A stretch of 64,000 nucleotides of DNA, from the NCBI GenBank assembly GCA_930367205.1, contig OV884014.1, forward strand, positions 78,161,104 to 78,225,103, given 5' to 3'. Source of the DNA: Acanthosoma haemorrhoidale. Lineage: Eukaryota; Arthropoda; Insecta; Hemiptera; Acanthosomatidae. The stretch's first letter is position 1. Every line of letters begins with the position of its first letter. Positions 61,929-64,000 of the stretch are shown piece by piece. A program made the translations under genes and the position numbers. The notes under the pieces are model-generated. The model had not been told where the DNA came from. It searched no databases and saw only the letters and a program-made list of their open reading frames with translations.

Positions 61929-62568
61929 TTAATAGAGCTATGGGGTATGGGTCAAACATATAAAAGTCAAACATCAAGCGCATCCAATCCTTGCAATCAA
62001 AAGTCCTGATAACAATAGTAAATGCCCCTTACTAAGTTATTACGTCAGCAACAAAACCCTTCATAAAGGTTCTGAATATACCCTACACTCTTGAACTCAT
62101 CCCTTCCAACTTCATAAAATTCCATAGCAACCTATCCAACCACCCTAACTCCCTAGCACAGTCATTGCACTGCATCACTCATCCCTATAATCCTCCTCGG
62201 AGACTAAAACGGTAGTGGCCTCTTGACCTGCTATAAATAAGTCACAGCGGGAGTCCTGGCAATGGCCAGTTTTTCTAATTATGTCTTGAGCATCTGTGGC
62301 TCTCGCGCTCTTGGTCAGCCTCCGCTGGCTCTTATCCAGTGACGTGGCTGACGTAGGAGCGTGGGGGACTTCCCAAGACTCCGCTTCCTCCTTAGCACGC
62401 GAGGGAGGTGACAACCATGTGGACTTGGGGGCCTCTGGACTGTTTGTATATATAGTATGAATGAGCGAGTGAATGAAAATTGTAAATTGGTATGAACGAG
62501 ATCATTTAGCACAATTACTTATAGCCCAATCAGGCAGATTGTAATTTATCATAATAAAGTTGATTCAC
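61929..62568 (+). mobile_element. LINE family A, ORF2 end and 3' tail
   Basis: This copy starts in ATAGAGCTATGGG, almost the same truncation point as the copy at 31541, directly after an A run at 61911-61928. It runs through decayed ORF2 sequence and the 3' tail to AATAAAGTTGATTC. No target duplication was identified. Confidence 0.85.
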
Positions 62569-64000
62569 ATGTAAAAGAAACAACAACCGGGGAATCAGCG
62601 AGGCCAGAACTGAGGAAAAACGTCCTTCCTACCTTTGTCAATTTGTGAGCGCGATAATTTACTATTAGTAACACTTCCTGTAGTGGTAGAAACTAGTAGG
62701 CATCACCAGAGTAACATCCCTTAGTATGACGGCGCTATGCTTATACCATTCCGCATAGCAGCCAAACATCGCATGCAGCCCCTGTATTTTTCAGGCGGTC
62801 TAATTCTATCTTTACCAGATTGTAAGAATATATGTTACTCATGTGAAGCATTTACAAGGAGACCACAGAAAATTACATACTACCTTGGTGCACTAATAAT
62901 GACTGCTATACTCAACCCGTAACTGAGTAACAGGATTATAAGGTAAACCAGGTATATTAGGTCTCCACCAGATATGAAACTCAGTTGTAGAAAAACGTCG
63001 AACTCCATCTAAGTTGGCGTGCCCCCCCCCCCCTGCTAGAAAAGAGAGAGATAGGCAAGCACCAGATTGACGACGATTGAAATGAAGTACATTTTGTGAG
63101 GAACTGGAAAAAAGTGGAATCGGCCAAACATTGAAACAGATCTTCTCTTATATCTGTAGATTGCTGCTCCGGAGGAAGCTGGAATGAAGGGGGAGTATCC
63201 AGGAGTAGGAAAGGCAGGTGTATTATCCATGATACGATTGTAAAAAGACTACTCGGTACATTTGATCAAAAATATTTATTTTGATGAACCACCCCTTACT
63301 GAAAATGGCTTTTAAAAATTTGTCAAAAGCTAAACTATTGACTAAAAACAATCGATTGATTTTTTAATAAGTAATCTTACTAAATTTCATACATGTATTT
63401 TTAACTATGGGGAACAATTAAGAGGTTTAAGCATTTGCTGTTTCTGAGCAGTGACAACCATTTACTGGAATGATTGAAATCTTTGAATTGCAACAGTAAA
63501 TAAATTTTAAGGGATGTTTGAAAGGAAACTACCCTTCACATATATACACTGCACCTTTGATTGATGAAGTTATTATTTATATGAGACCATTAACTAATTC
63601 GATACTATGATTTTTAAGGTTGAAGATGCAGGAAGCCCTCGGCAGACAATGCACGCATCAAACTTTTGTTTACATACGCAAAAGAGATGTTATGACATAG
63701 TGATTAGGAAGAGGTTATAAAGTGATTAGAGAGCGTGTAGTTGAATCCCAGCCAACTGGCCATGTATAATGTACACGGCCCGAAATAGTGTCAGACATTA
63801 CAGACCCATATATCCAGTCTCCTCCACTTCTTTAGCTGGAACTTGGTCGTTGTTTTTTTATGTAAAGTTATATGCCCTTCTGTTTCCTAAAAAGGGTAAC
63901 AAGTGCTTCTTCATAATGAACTTCTATAAGTATAAGTCATAAATGAAATTATTCAACCATCTAAACACAGTGCAGGCCATTTGAAATAATTTATATTGGC
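62569..64000. other. No recognisable gene
   Basis: A 64-codon minus-strand frame at 63036-63230 ends in a hydrophobic run but has no supporting splice or homology evidence. A C13-like homopolymer lies near 63020-63033. Confidence 0.45.

Noticed and set aside
63036..63230. Minus-strand frame ending in a hydrophobic run, considered as a RET signal-peptide exon
   Set aside because: The hydrophobic part is at the C-terminus directly before a stop and there is no usable donor site.

Overview
The window is AT-rich, intron-containing eukaryotic DNA, almost certainly from an arthropod and most likely an insect. Reasons: Jockey-type LINEs, an irritans-like mariner, piggyBac and hAT remnants, gypsy/BEL-style solo LTRs, AG/GT-bounded exons and very low gene density. 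A hemipteran with a large repeat-rich genome would fit, but the sequence does not prove it. No bacterial operon, CRISPR array, rRNA or convincing tRNA is present.

One host gene can be supported, on the minus strand. Exons at 51760-51913 and 37152-37354 have correct splice sites, compatible phase (one base of a split codon joins two bases) and join into about 119 residues. The product resembles the extracellular cadherin-like region of the receptor tyrosine kinase RET, so I call this part of a Ret orthologue with moderate confidence. A third, weaker exon candidate lies upstream at 52953-53089. The intron between the two good exons is 14.4 kb. The signal peptide, transmembrane segment and kinase exons were not found and should lie outside the window or in exons I could not recognise.

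Everything else recognisable is mobile DNA. (1) Jockey-like LINE family A has twelve 5'-truncated copies (about 156, 10095, 16605, 17032, 31541, 44436, 53330, 54727, 57250, 57525, 59725, 61929). Five carry convincing target-site duplications of 10-12 bp, two more have weaker ones, and the family has a conserved 3' stem-loop. (2) LINE family B is present at 17278, 24170, 26262 and 39826, the first nested inside a family A copy. (3) Two further LINE ORF2 tails lie at 21067 and 29612. (4) Four solo LTRs (9002, 10675, 14000, 35599) each have perfect 5-bp target duplications, and LTR fragments occur at 4808 and 51213. (5) DNA transposon relics are an internally deleted mariner (20001-20783), a piggyBac transposase pseudogene (40310-41423) and a probable hAT end (49019). 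(6) Three dispersed repeat pairs of unknown type are present, one copy holding a young minisatellite.

Layout: 1-9000 is mostly unannotatable AT-rich DNA with a possible macrodomain-like relic near 6.9 kb; 9-18 kb holds three solo LTRs and nested LINEs; 18-32 kb holds mariner and decayed LINEs; 36-53 kb is the Ret segment and its transposon-filled intron; 53-63 kb is a dense cluster of family A insertions. I found no candidate for a new multigene system. The most useful leads are the partial Ret gene, the datable nested insertions, the LTR microsatellite expansion and a strongly folded hairpin block at 4466-4582.
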